From Dactylococcopsis salina PCC 8305 (GTDB lineage: Bacteria; Cyanobacteriota; Cyanobacteriia; Cyanobacteriales; Rubidibacteraceae): 64,000 bases of DNA. The notes below the pieces were generated by a model. It had not been told where the DNA came from and did not search any database. It saw nothing but the letters and a program-made list of their open reading frames with translations. The translations under genes were made by a program, and so were the position numbers. Below are positions 28,552 to 37,311 of the stretch, piece after piece. The DNA lies in NCBI RefSeq assembly GCF_000317615.1, contig NC_019780.1, positions 930,001 through 994,000 of the forward strand, written 5' to 3'. Position 1 is the stretch's first letter. Each line of letters opens with the position of its first letter.

Positions 28552-30372
28552 ATGAACACGGACAACCGATGTATTAAATGGGGCGATATCGATTGGCATA
28601 AAGCCGAGAGGGTCGTCTATAAGCTCCAAAAGCGCATCTACAAAGCGTCAAGTCGTGGAGATGTCAAAGCAGTTCGCAGACTCCAGAAATTGTTAGTAAA
28701 ATCTTGGTCGGCTAAGGTATTAGCGGTGCGTAGAGTTACTCAGGACAATCAGGGCAAAAAGACGGCAGGAGTGGATGGGGTTAAATCCTTGTCCCCAGTA
28801 GCACGTATGAAGCTCGTAAATAATCTGAAACTGGGTTCAAAGGTTAAACCAACTCGAAGGGTAAAGATTCCGAAACCTAATGGGGAGGAAAGACCTTTGG
28901 GAATACCTACCATGTATGACCGTGCGCTACAAGCGTTAGTAAAACTAGCCTTAGAACCTGAATGGGAGGCGGTCTTTGAACCAAATTCCTACGGGTTTCG
29001 TGCAGGGCGGTCAGCCCATGATGCTGTCACAGCTATATTTGATGCCATTCGGTACAAGCCTAAATACGTGCTTGATGCGGATCTAGCTAAATGTTTCGAC
29101 CGTATCAACCACGAGAGACTCCTGAATAAAATAAAAACCTTTCCCACGTTTCGGAAACAAATTCGGGCGTGGCTCAAAGCAGGGGTAATGGAGGGTAAGG
29201 AGTTCTCGCCAACATCTGAGGGTACGCCACAGGGTGGGGTCATTTCTCCACTACTGGCTAACATTGCCCTCCACGGTATGGAAAATGAAATCAAGGCTAT
29301 CGCTCACACTTTTGATATGAAAACCAATAATGGTTATCAAGTCAGTGCTTCAAATAAGCGGAGGTCTGTATGTGTAATCCGATATGCCGACGATTTCGTT
29401 ATCCTACACGAGAGCCTCGCCGTTGTCCAGAGATGTAAAGAGGTTGTTTCCAATTGGTTGGCAGACATGGGGCTAGAATTGAAACCGAGCAAAACCAGAA
29501 TCGCCCACACCCTTGAAAATTACGAAAATGAAAAAGCGGGGTTTGACTTCCTCGGCTTTAATATCCGCCAACATAAGGTGGGTAAATATACATCAGGAAG
29601 GGACACAAAAGGGCGACTTTTAGGGTTCAAAACGCTCATCACCCCTAGTAAGGAAAGTCAGAAAAAGCACTATCGGAGGATAGCTGAGGTAATTGATAAG
29701 CATAAAGGGCAGTCACAAGCTACTTTGATTGCGAATCTCAACCGTGTTATCCGAGGGTGGTGTAACTACTTCTCAATAGGAGTAAGCTCAAAGGTCTTCT
29801 CAAGGCTAGAACATCTGACTTTCTGGAAGTTATGGAAATGGGGTGTAAAACGTCATCCGAATAAAGGAAAGAAGTGGGTTAAAACCAAATACTTCCGAAC
29901 TATAAGGGGCGACAAATGGACGTTTGCCACACCGCGTGAAGGGTCGAATCCTATGGTGCTAATGAAGCACTCACAAACAGCAATCGTCCGTCATGTCAAA
30001 GTTAAGGGGGATAAAAGCCCTTATGACGGCGACTTAATCTACTGGAGTTCAAGAATGGGCAAACACCCTGAGATGCCAAAACGAACAGCGTCGTTGCTCA
30101 AGAAGCAGAAAGGGAAGTGCGCTCACTGCGGATTGTTTTTCCGAGATGGAGATTTATTAGAGGTTGACCATATCGCCCCCCGCTCAAAAGGCGGAAAAGA
30201 CGAGTATAAAAACTGGCAACTACTCCATCGACATTGCCACGATGAAAAGACCAGAACGGATGGGAGTATCCACCATCACGGGACTTCCGTAAAAGGGAGT
30301 AATCACCACCCCGTGGCTTCCATTATCCCAGAGGATTATCAATGGGAAAACGATATGCTGGTGACGTACTGA
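28552..30372 (+). CDS. ltrA: Group II intron reverse transcriptase/maturase with HNH endonuclease
   Basis: A 606-residue protein. The N-terminal RT0-like region precedes reverse transcriptase blocks with KPNGEERPLGIPTMYDRALQ, the template-binding LDADLAKCFDRINH and the catalytic RYADDFV. Maturase domain X follows (FDFLGFNIRQHKV, RVIRGWCNYFSIG). The C-terminus is an HNH nuclease with zinc cysteines (GKCAHCGLFF, EVDHIAPRSKGGKDEYKNW, LLHRHCHDEKT). All key residues are present, so the protein should support splicing and retrohoming. Codon use and HIP1 density differ somewhat from neighbours, as expected for a mobile gene. Confidence 0.95.
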   Translation: MNTDNRCIKWGDIDWHKAERVVYKLQKRIYKASSRGDVKAVRRLQKLLVKSWSAKVLAVRRVTQDNQGKKTAGVDGVKSLSPVARMKLVNNLKLGSKVKPTRRVKIPKPNGEERPLGIPTMYDRALQALVKLALEPEWEAVFEPNSYGFRAGRSAHDAVTAIFDAIRYKPKYVLDADLAKCFDRINHERLLNKIKTFPTFRKQIRAWLKAGVMEGKEFSPTSEGTPQGGVISPLLANIALHGMENEIKAIAHTFDMKTNNGYQVSASNKRRSVCVIRYADDFVILHESLAVVQRCKEVVSNWLADMGLELKPSKTRIAHTLENYENEKAGFDFLGFNIRQHKVGKYTSGRDTKGRLLGFKTLITPSKESQKKHYRRIAEVIDKHKGQSQATLIANLNRVIRGWCNYFSIGVSSKVFSRLEHLTFWKLWKWGVKRHPNKGKKWVKTKYFRTIRGDKWTFATPREGSNPMVLMKHSQTAIVRHVKVKGDKSPYDGDLIYWSSRMGKHPEMPKRTASLLKKQKGKCAHCGLFFRDGDLLEVDHIAPRSKGGKDEYKNWQLLHRHCHDEKTRTDGSIHHHGTSVKGSNHHPVASIIPEDYQWENDMLVTY

Positions 30373-30394
30373 TGACAACAGCCGTTTAACTGAG

Positions 30395-30428
30395 GAGCGG
30401 TGTGATGGGAAACTATCATGCACCGTTT
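30395..30428 (+). ncRNA. Group II intron domain V
   Basis: The 34-base hairpin begins GAGCGGTG and ends CACCGTTT, with the AGC catalytic triad at positions 2-4 and a GAAA tetraloop (GGGAAACT). This is the catalytic core of group II introns. Confidence 0.9.
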
Positions 30429-30489
30429 TGGAGAGCAGTGGAGGGGGCGACCTCTTCACTGACTTTAATTCCTCTAACAATTAATGTAA

Positions 30490-30526
30490 TGTTGGGTTGC
30501 ACTTCTCTCCACCCAACCTACGTTTG
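30490..30526. repeat. Single GTTGGGT/ACCCAACC palindrome
   Basis: ATGTTGGGTTGCACTTCTCT and CCACCCAACCTACGTTT fold into the same hairpin as the other members. It lies in the ubiA leader, 37 bases before the start codon. Confidence 0.85.
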
Positions 30527-30562
30527 AATAGTATTAGATCAACAAATTTAGTGTATTGGATT

Positions 30563-31477
30563 ATGGTGCAAGAATACCAACCGCCATCGACCTGGCAAGC
30601 AATTATAAAACTTTTACGTTGGGATAAACCCACTGGGCGACTGATTTTAATGATTCCCGCATTATGGGCTGTGTTTCTCGCTGCCAACGGAATGCCCCCT
30701 TTCCCCCTTGTCACCATTATTATTTTAGGCAGTTTAACCACTTCCGCCGCCGGTTGTGTGGTGAATGACCTTTGGGATCGTAATCTTGATCCGCAAGTGG
30801 AACGCACTCGCACTCGTCCCCTTGCGTCTCGTGAGTTATCGGTGAAAGTAGGGATTGTGGTTGCTGTGTTGGCATTTATTTGCGCCGCTGGACTCGCCTT
30901 TTATCTCAATCAGGTGAGCTTTTTCTTGTGTGTTCTCGCTGTTCCTGTGATTATTGGTTATCCCCTGGCGAAACGGGTGTTTCCAGTGCCGCAGTTAGTT
31001 TTATCCCTTGCTTGGGGCTTTGCAGTTTTGATTAGTTGGACAGCAATTAGTTGTGATGCTAATCAAGGAGCGTTTTGGAATCTTACCGCTTGTGTGGAAA
31101 GAGAAACTTGGCTGTTGTGGACGGCAACGGTACTCTGGACGTTAGGCTTTGATACGGTTTACGCGATGGCCGATCGAGAGGACGATCGCAAAATTGGGAT
31201 TCGTTCTAGTGCCTTATTTTTCGGGAAATACGCCCCAGAAGCAGTGGGAGTCTTTTTTCTGGGAACGGCGGTTTCTCTTGCTGTGCTGGCTCTCAAAACG
31301 CAACTCCAGTTTATTTTTTGGCTAACTTTGGGAGTTGCGGTTTGCGGTTGGGGATGGCAATATTATCGTCTTCGACAAAAAAACATTCCGACGACGTTGT
31401 ATAGTTCGATCTTTCGCCAGAATGTTGGATTGGGCTTTATTTTACTCGCGGGAATGATTGCAGGATCAATTTTTTAG
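30563..31477 (+). CDS. ubiA: 4-hydroxybenzoate polyprenyltransferase (UbiA type)
   Basis: A 304-residue membrane enzyme starting at MVQEYQPPSTWQAI; an earlier in-frame ATG at 30497 reads through a repeat and is unlikely. The first Asp motif is NDLWDRNLD preceded by AAGCVV, the second is YAMADREDDRKIG, and RPLAS follows the first as usual. About nine hydrophobic segments are seen. It attaches the polyprenyl chain to 4-hydroxybenzoate, in cyanobacteria toward plastoquinone. Upstream lies the group II intron. Confidence 0.93.
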   Translation: MVQEYQPPSTWQAIIKLLRWDKPTGRLILMIPALWAVFLAANGMPPFPLVTIIILGSLTTSAAGCVVNDLWDRNLDPQVERTRTRPLASRELSVKVGIVVAVLAFICAAGLAFYLNQVSFFLCVLAVPVIIGYPLAKRVFPVPQLVLSLAWGFAVLISWTAISCDANQGAFWNLTACVERETWLLWTATVLWTLGFDTVYAMADREDDRKIGIRSSALFFGKYAPEAVGVFFLGTAVSLAVLALKTQLQFIFWLTLGVAVCGWGWQYYRLRQKNIPTTLYSSIFRQNVGLGFILLAGMIAGSIF

Positions 31478-31484
31478 GTGATCA

Positions 31485-31510
31485 GGTGGGCATTGCCCAC
31501 CCTACTTTTT
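31485..31510. terminator. Hairpin terminator between ubiA and infC
   Basis: GGTGGGCATTGCCCACC (31485-31501) is followed by CTACTTTTT. It is a strong hairpin between two convergent genes. A similar GGTGGGC/GCCCACC element is at about 61658-61674, so it is also a dispersed repeat. Confidence 0.6.
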
Positions 31511-31517
31511 GGACTGT

Positions 31518-32048
31518 TTATTCTTTTTTCGGAGACAATAACATAATCATGTTTCGCCCTTCCCGTTTTGGCGACTGTTGAATCTCTGCGGTGTCTTTGA
31601 GGTCGATCGCCATTTTTTCTAATAATTCTCGCGCCAGATCACTGTGCTGAATTTCTCGCCCTCGGAAATTGATCGTGGCTTTTACTTTGTCTCCAGATTT
31701 CAGGAAGCGTTTAGCTTGGTTAACGCGCACTTCGTAATCATGCTCGTCAATTTTATAACGCATTTTCACTTCCTTGACTTCGGCGTTGTGTTGTTTCTTT
31801 TTCGCTTCTCTTGCCCGACGTTCCTGTTCATATTTATACTTGCCATAGTCCATGATGCGACACACTGGGGGATCAGCCTTATCGCTAACCAGGACTAAAT
31901 CGAGTTCCTTTTCTTCGGCGATTTTTTGGGCCTCGTTAGGGGTAAGGATTCCCAGTTGTTCTCCCTCGCTGTCAATGACGCGAATTTCGGGAAAACGAAT
32001 ATTTTCGTTGATTGGGGGAAGCTGGCGGTTGCGGTTTTTTTTCTTCAC
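31518..32048 (-). CDS. infC: Translation initiation factor IF-3
   Basis: The 176-residue protein has the IF-3 N-domain ([40 protein letters not shown]) and C-domain ([33 protein letters not shown]). IF-3 proofreads initiator tRNA and start codons. The start codon read here is GTG; rare start codons for infC are known from autoregulation in other bacteria. There is no ATG between this GTG and an in-frame stop 33 bases upstream, so GTG is well supported. Confidence 0.95.
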   Translation of the reverse strand: MKKKNRNRQLPPINENIRFPEIRVIDSEGEQLGILTPNEAQKIAEEKELDLVLVSDKADPPVCRIMDYGKYKYEQERRAREAKKKQHNAEVKEVKMRYKIDEHDYEVRVNQAKRFLKSGDKVKATINFRGREIQHSDLARELLEKMAIDLKDTAEIQQSPKREGRNMIMLLSPKKE

Positions 32049-32170
32049 AGGCGTTTTTTTTTGCGTTCGGTTAGGCTTAAGTTAAGTATCACAACTAAGG
32101 GTTATTCCCTTGTCATTGTAATAATTTTGTTGGAATTTTTGCCAGATGTTAACACAAAAGTAACAGAGGG

Positions 32171-33079
32171 ATGAATCAGATTAACGTGGATTTAGGAAGA
32201 CAACGGGATTGGGTTTGGCGCGGTTGGCAGGTTCGTTATACTTATTTACGGGCGAAGCGGGAAACGGGCAAAAATCCGCCGTTGGTGCTGTTACATGGTT
32301 TTGGGGCCGCGATCGGGCATTGGCGACATAATCTCCCGATTCTCAGTGAAACGCATACGGCATATGCGATCGACTGGTTAGGATTTGGGGCATCTCGCAA
32401 AGCCGTAACCCGCTACAGTATGGATTTTTGGAGTGATCAACTGTATCATTTTTGGCGCACGGTGATTAATTCTCCTGCGATTTTCATCGGTAATTCTTTA
32501 GGATCATTAATTGGTTTAACTGCTGCTTCTCGTTATCCAGAGATGGCGCAAGGATTGATTTTAATTAATTTACCTGATACCGCAGCCCGTTCTGAAATTC
32601 TCCCGCCAACAGTGCAAAAATTGGTTAACGGGGTAGAATCTCTTTTTTCTGCACCTTGGTTGTTGCGAGGGCTGTTTCCGATTTTACGATCGCGATCGGT
32701 GATCCGCCGTTGGGCGAAACTTGCTTATCCCAATGTTCCTAATTTAGACGAGGAACTGGTGACGATTTTATGCACGCCACCTCGGGATCAGTGTGCCTCT
32801 GATGCGTTTGTGGCGTTGGTGAAATCAGCGTTGAATCCTCATTTTGCGCCCCCAGTTAAGCAATTATTACCCCATTTAACGATTCCGATTTTACTATTAT
32901 GGGGAGAGCGCGATCGGTTTATTCCTCCGCAGTTAGCGCGATCGTTTGTTGATCTCAATCCGAATTTAGAATTAGTGATGTTACCGAAATTAGGTCATTG
33001 TCCCCATGATGAATCTCCGCAACAGTTTCATCGAGTGATTTTACCTTGGTTGGAAAAGTATCAGTTTCTTTCCCAATAA
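32171..33079 (+). CDS. Alpha/beta hydrolase
   Basis: The 302-residue protein has the oxyanion-hole HGFGAAIGHW (residues 42-51), the nucleophile elbow GNSLG with Ser109, the acid in LLWGERDRFIPP and the histidine in KLGHCPHDESP, so the catalytic triad is complete. The lid region is about 135-190. The substrate is unknown; MenH-like and chlorophyll- or lipid-related hydrolases in cyanobacteria look alike at this level. It is a single gene divergent from infC. Confidence 0.88.
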   Translation: MNQINVDLGRQRDWVWRGWQVRYTYLRAKRETGKNPPLVLLHGFGAAIGHWRHNLPILSETHTAYAIDWLGFGASRKAVTRYSMDFWSDQLYHFWRTVINSPAIFIGNSLGSLIGLTAASRYPEMAQGLILINLPDTAARSEILPPTVQKLVNGVESLFSAPWLLRGLFPILRSRSVIRRWAKLAYPNVPNLDEELVTILCTPPRDQCASDAFVALVKSALNPHFAPPVKQLLPHLTIPILLLWGERDRFIPPQLARSFVDLNPNLELVMLPKLGHCPHDESPQQFHRVILPWLEKYQFLSQ

Positions 33080-33081
33080 AG

Positions 33082-33433
33082 TAAGTTGGGTGGAGAGAAA
33101 CGAAACCCAACAACAGTCAGACAAAAATGTAGGTTGGGTGGAGAGAAACGAAACCCAACAACAATCAGAAAGTAGGTTGGGTGGAATGAAATGTAACCCA
33201 ACAACAGTCAGAAAGTAGGTTGGGTGGAATGAAATGTAACCCAACAACAGTCAGAAAGTAGGTTGGGTGGAATGAAATGTAACCCAACAACAATCAGAAA
33301 GTAGAAAGTAGGTTGGGTGGAATGAAATGTAACCCAACAACAATCAGAAAGTAGGTTGGGTGGAGAGAAACGAAACCCAACAACAATCAGAAAGTAGGTT
33401 GGGTGGAATGAAATGTAACCCAACAACAATCAA
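33082..33433. repeat. Eight tandem 43-bp palindromic repeats
   Basis: Units read AAAGTAGGTTGGGTGGAATG then AAATGTAACCCAACAACAATC, with GGAGAGAAACG as the alternative loop. Two loop variants alternate irregularly along the array. Confidence 0.92.
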
Positions 33434-33482
33434 TGACCAATTACAAGTTATAGTAAATCCCCCCTAGCCCCCCTTTGAAAGG

Positions 33483-34682
33483 CAGGGCTGTTTCATTCTA
33501 TCAAAATGGGTAGTAGCCAAAGCCTCTCTCCAAGCCATCTTCGGGCTTCAGTAACTGATAAAAAGCCTAATAGTCTGAAAAGATTAAGACAAATGGTTTT
33601 TAATACTGAAAAGTTGACTGCTGACTGAAGATGGTGTACCGGGGAAACATCTTCAGAAAAAATAACATCTTTAACCCAATGTAGTTGGTTCTCAATTCCC
33701 CAATGTCCCTGAATCTTTTTACTAAAATTTTGAGCCGTTTGGTAACAACTACTTAAATAATAAACAATTTGATGATAAGGCTTATTTTTTCGAGTGCCTT
33801 TCCTTTCTACTTTGATAAAACACTGACTACTGATCCAAATTTCTTGAAGAGTTTCTGGAATTCTAAAGACAGATACGGTTCGAGTAACTTGTCGTCCGTG
33901 ACTCGTTTCTGTTCGAATATCTTCCTGATCAGAAATCTGATTATGAGCGATTTCTTCTAAACGGTTGTACAATTTCGGTTGATTTTTCTTCACCGCAATT
34001 ACATAATCATTACGAGAGCGATTAATCGTTTTAATTGTTTCTTTTTGACAGTGAACTGCATCCAGAGTCAAAACTTGATTTGATAAAGGCGTGTTATTCA
34101 CCATCTCTCGAACACAGTAAATTTCTGAAGTCTTTTTATTCTCTAATTTTTCTAGAGCTAAAACTAACCCATTGTCCTGACTAAACCAAGAGACAATTGA
34201 AGCAAAATTCTGCTTATTTCCGTAGGTATCAGTTAAAGTTGACTTAATACTTTTACCATCAATCGCGATCCAATTAGAAAGTTCATCTGGGGAAGATAAT
34301 TGAGCAGCCCATTGGTTAAAAACTTGAATTAAATCATTATTATCTACTCCCATCATGGCTCTTCTAATTGTTGAATAAGATGGCGACTTTAGCTTAGGAG
34401 ATTTTCCTAAACGAGTGAGGTAGTAATGCTTATTTTTTCCAAAGGCAGCTAAGTCTCGGTAACTTAAGTTACCCATCATTAAACCAAGAATAACAATGAA
34501 AAGTACCCACCATAGGGGATGTCTTTGTCCACTGCGATCGCGCCAGTCCTTGACTTGTTTTAAGTAACTGATTAAACTAGACATATCAGAAATTTTTCTA
34601 GAAATGCGCGATCGCGCTACTGATTTATTATCGCGATCGCGCTTTACATTTACAATTTTACCCCGAGAATGAAACAGCCCTG
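33483..34682 (-). mobile_element. ISAs1-family insertion sequence (1200 bp)
   Basis: Terminal inverted repeats are CAGGGCTGTTTCATTCT at 33483-33499 and its complement at 34666-34682. CCTTTGAAAGG is duplicated on both sides (33472-33482 and 34683-34693), an 11-bp target duplication. The target is the C-rich palindrome seen elsewhere as CCCCCCTTTGAAAGGGGGG. The element encodes one full-length transposase, so it may be active. Its ends recur at 61396-61568 and 62026-62180 on non-autonomous elements. Confidence 0.93.
33493..34584 (-). CDS. ISAs1 family transposase
   Basis: The 363-residue DDE transposase starts at MSSLISYLKQVKDWRDR; the longer frame upstream reads into the inverted repeat and flanking DNA. 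Family marks are the N-terminal DDE_Tnp_1-associated region (LSYRDLAAFGKNKHYYL), the first Asp in WIAIDGKSIKS, the second in LTLDAVHCQKETI and the Glu segment QGHWGIENQLHWVKDVIF. The TGA stop lies within the left inverted repeat. No internal stop or frameshift is seen. Confidence 0.93.
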   Translation of the reverse strand: MSSLISYLKQVKDWRDRSGQRHPLWWVLFIVILGLMMGNLSYRDLAAFGKNKHYYLTRLGKSPKLKSPSYSTIRRAMMGVDNNDLIQVFNQWAAQLSSPDELSNWIAIDGKSIKSTLTDTYGNKQNFASIVSWFSQDNGLVLALEKLENKKTSEIYCVREMVNNTPLSNQVLTLDAVHCQKETIKTINRSRNDYVIAVKKNQPKLYNRLEEIAHNQISDQEDIRTETSHGRQVTRTVSVFRIPETLQEIWISSQCFIKVERKGTRKNKPYHQIVYYLSSCYQTAQNFSKKIQGHWGIENQLHWVKDVIFSEDVSPVHHLQSAVNFSVLKTICLNLFRLLGFLSVTEARRWLGERLWLLPILIE

Positions 34683-34771
34683 CCTTTGAAAGGGGGGAAC
34701 AATGGGCTGGTGTGTAGCGCCAGTTATCAAAATGGTATAACAATCTGTTCCATGAACTTTTTCAGTAAACC

Positions 34772-35446
34772 CTAAGTAAAAACTATCAAATTTCCCTGTA
34801 AGAAAATAGCATCTTCAGTAATGATTAAATCATCGAGATGAACTTGTGAACCTAAATCAAACTCGATCGAGGATAATTCTTGATTAAAATCTAAGCCTTC
34901 TACCTTAATCGGAGAAATCAATAAATGTTGAGGACTTTTCCAACTCACTTCTCCTTGAATTAAAACCGAATTAGAGGAGGGAGAGAAACTTTTTCCTTTC
35001 AAAATAAAACCGTTGTTTTCTAGAGTAATGCTTTCCCAATGAAAAGCAGGAAGAGAATCAGTTTGGAAAAGGAGAAACAGAAAATCTCTTAAACCAGACT
35101 GGAGAAGAGGAGACGATCGAGAATCATTGAGATGAGTTTTCGTCATCCGCATTTTTACTGAAATTGAAATCGGCTTTAAAAGTTGTAATGGTTCACCCCT
35201 TAAAATTTGAGTAATGTTGACTTTAATTTCTTCTGCTGCGAGAGAAATTTGATCAAAATTTAGCCCTTGATAAATTGCAAAATCGCTGGTTAAAGAAACT
35301 TTAGAAATGATTCCTCTCAATAATTGACGATCGGTACTGACAATTTTAATTTGTAATCCTTGTACGGTTTCTAATTGTGAGGATAGCCACACTTTTAGCG
35401 CTGGAGTTAAAAGTGTCGTCAGGAAATTACTCTTTTTAAATATCAT
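34772..35446 (-). CDS. DUF2993 domain protein (LmeA-like lipid-binding)
   Basis: A 224-residue protein of the DUF2993 family common in cyanobacteria: LKVWLSSQLETVQGLQIKIV, a beta-rich body with VSLTSDFAIYQGLNFDQISL and IKVNITQILRGEPLQL, and a C-terminal strand set. LmeA, the characterised member, binds phospholipids. There is no clear signal peptide. The gap on its 3' side holds the IS element. It is divergent from the pseudouridine synthase gene. Confidence 0.75.
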   Translation of the reverse strand: MIFKKSNFLTTLLTPALKVWLSSQLETVQGLQIKIVSTDRQLLRGIISKVSLTSDFAIYQGLNFDQISLAAEEIKVNITQILRGEPLQLLKPISISVKMRMTKTHLNDSRSSPLLQSGLRDFLFLLFQTDSLPAFHWESITLENNGFILKGKSFSPSSNSVLIQGEVSWKSPQHLLISPIKVEGLDFNQELSSIEFDLGSQVHLDDLIITEDAIFLQGNLIVFT

Positions 35447-35502
35447 ATTAAATTAGATTTAACAAACTTTGATTACAATCAGAAAAGCTAGGAAGTTAAC
35501 TT

Positions 35503-36246
35503 ATGGAACGAGTGCAAAAAATTCTCTCCCAGTGGGGAGTCACTTCACGTCGTCAAGCTGAAAAAATGATGATTGCTGGACGAGTAAAAATAAATGGGAA
35601 AGTAGCGCAACTCGGGCAAAAAATAAATTTAGAGCAGGATCAAATCACTGTAGATGGTAGGTTAATCTCACCTAAAAAGCGTCCACGCCAACTCTATATT
35701 TTAGTGAATAAACCGCTCGGTGTTGTCTCTACTTGTCGGGATACCCAAAACCGAAAAACAGTTCTAGACTTACTTCCTAACTCCCTGAAAAACGGACAAG
35801 GATTGCATCCTGTGGGACGATTAGATATTAATTCCACTGGCGCTTTACTACTAACCAATGATGGAGATTTAACCCTTCATCTCACTCATCCTCGTTACCA
35901 TTTACCCAAGACTTATGAAGTTTGGATCAAGGACAATCCTCCAGAATCTGTGTTAGAACAATGGCGTAATGGCGTAATCCTAGATCAGAAAAAAACTTTA
36001 CCGGCTGCGATTAAAGTTCTCAAACGCCAACGAGAAAAAACACTCTTGGAAATCGTGCTTACAGAAGGAAGAAATCGTCAAATTAGACGAGTTGCAGAAC
36101 AGTTGGGTTATCCCGTTCTGGCTCTTCATCGTAGCGCGATCGGTGCGCTCAATTTGAAAACTAAGGATAAACTTTTAAATGAATCTGGGAATTATCGATT
36201 TTTAACGGCCCAAGAAGTCTATTATCTTAAACAGGAATCTAAGTAA
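35503..36246 (+). CDS. rRNA pseudouridine synthase, RsuA/RluB family
   Basis: The 247-residue protein begins with an S4 RNA-binding domain ([20 protein letters not shown]) and has the catalytic motif [20 protein letters not shown], in which the Asp of GRLD is the nucleophile. [20 protein letters not shown] is the family's late motif. It probably modifies rRNA uridine, as RluB or RsuA do. The next gene follows after 19 bases, suggesting an operon. Confidence 0.92.
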   Translation: MERVQKILSQWGVTSRRQAEKMMIAGRVKINGKVAQLGQKINLEQDQITVDGRLISPKKRPRQLYILVNKPLGVVSTCRDTQNRKTVLDLLPNSLKNGQGLHPVGRLDINSTGALLLTNDGDLTLHLTHPRYHLPKTYEVWIKDNPPESVLEQWRNGVILDQKKTLPAAIKVLKRQREKTLLEIVLTEGRNRQIRRVAEQLGYPVLALHRSAIGALNLKTKDKLLNESGNYRFLTAQEVYYLKQESK

Positions 36247-36265
36247 AATTAAATCAATTGATACT

Positions 36266-37051
36266 ATGTTCAGTGAAAAACAACAAGCTCCGCCCATGAC
36301 TCCCCAGCAACAACAAGTGGATAAACTCAAGGAAATCGGCTCACAAATGCGCCAAATACGGGAAGAAAAGTCGATTTCCATCGATGAAATCGCTACTAAA
36401 ACCCGTATTCAAGCTCGGTTACTGGTGGCGATCGAAGAAGGAAATCTGGATCATCTTCCCGAACCCGTTTATGTACAAGGTTTAATCAAACAATTTGCAG
36501 AAGCATTGGGTTTAAACGGAAGAGAATATGCGGAAGCATTTCCCATAGGAAGACAAACTTACACGATCGAACCCTCTTGGCGACAACTACCAGCGGCGCA
36601 ATTACGCCCTTTACATCTCTACCTTTTCTATATTTTATTAATTGTGGCTTCGGTGAGTGGTTTATCCTACCTAGTGGAAAGCCATACCACACAAGAAAAC
36701 GCCGAACCACAGACCAATCAAGAGCAAATCGTCGAAAAACCGATCGAGGACAATAATTCTCCACCTCAATTAGCCAGCACGACTCCTCCTCCCGAAAAAA
36801 CCCAAGAACACCCGATCGAGATCAAAGTATCCATTAAAAAAGACTCTTGGGTGAGAGTAACCAGCGACGGGGAAGAAATTTATGAAGGAATCCTCGCCAC
36901 TGGAGAAACCCAAAAATGGACAGGAGAAGAAAAACTCACTCTTCGCGCGGGAAACGCTGGCGGTGTTGTTGTGGAATACAATCAACAATCACCGACGGTT
37001 TTAGGAGAATCGGGAGAAGTCAAACAAGTTACTTACTCGCCGTCAAATTAG
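36266..37051 (+). CDS. RodZ-like membrane-anchored HTH protein
   Basis: In this 261-residue protein a helix-turn-helix (about 25-85; IREEKSISIDEIATKTRIQ, LPEPVYVQGLIKQFAEALG) precedes a membrane segment (about 112-133, LHLYLFYILLIVASVSGL), a Gln/Glu/Pro-rich linker and a DUF4115-like beta domain (about 190-250; SWVRVTSDGEEIYEGILATG). RodZ couples the MreB cytoskeleton to the cell wall. The third base of its TAG stop is the first base of an inserted mobile element, so the C-terminus may once have been different. Confidence 0.82.
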   Translation: MFSEKQQAPPMTPQQQQVDKLKEIGSQMRQIREEKSISIDEIATKTRIQARLLVAIEEGNLDHLPEPVYVQGLIKQFAEALGLNGREYAEAFPIGRQTYTIEPSWRQLPAAQLRPLHLYLFYILLIVASVSGLSYLVESHTTQENAEPQTNQEQIVEKPIEDNNSPPQLASTTPPPEKTQEHPIEIKVSIKKDSWVRVTSDGEEIYEGILATGETQKWTGEEKLTLRAGNAGGVVVEYNQQSPTVLGESGEVKQVTYSPSN

Positions 37052-37311
37052 GGGTTGCTGAAAAAGTCCATTGGTTGGTTAAGTAAGGCAAGTTGCCTTA
37101 GGCAAGAGGCAAGTAGGTTGGGTGAAGTTTACGAAACCCAACACCAATCAGCAAGTTGCCTCTTGCCTTAGGGTTGATTGATCGGTAGGAGTTCAAGGTT
37201 TTGATGCAAGGTGCGTGACGATTGAACAATCAATGAACTTGCATTTTTATCTGAACTGAATCGCCTCAAATCCTTATTTGGCAAGACTTTCAGTTTTATT
37301 CAGCAAGCCCC
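37051..37311. mobile_element. Non-autonomous element (MITE-like) of the GGGGTTGCTGAA family
   Basis: The left end is GGGGTTGCTGAAAAAGTC at 37051 and the right end, as complement, GGGGCTTGCTGAATAAAAC at 37311. AAATTA flanks it on both sides (37045-37050 and 37312-37317), a likely target duplication. The interior holds TTGCCTT heptamers and a nested GTTGGGT palindrome (37111-37150). Related copies are at 49369-49645 and 58289-58803. No transposase for it is in the window. Confidence 0.75.

Larger units (their letters stand above)
27818..30470 (+). mobile_element. Group II intron with encoded maturase
   Basis: The 5' boundary is set by GTGCGATTCG at 27818, a usual group II start. About 730 bases of non-coding domains I to IV precede the intron-encoded protein at 28552-30372. 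A clear domain V lies at 30395-30428, and a domain VI-like stem (AGTGGAGG...CCTCTTCACT) leads to GACTTTAATT near 30470. The 3' end is uncertain by 1-3 bases. It is inserted in the intergenic space between ppx and ubiA, in the ubiA orientation, and looks complete. The class is probably chloroplast-like, judged from the HNH-bearing protein. Confidence 0.9.

Noticed and set aside
31485-31501. Riboswitch or leader element near infC
   Set aside because: The hairpin is downstream of both convergent genes and occurs again elsewhere as a dispersed repeat; a terminator is simpler.
33041-33429. Two minus-strand frames rich in aromatic residues and HPT
   Set aside because: They are translations of the 43-bp palindromic repeats.
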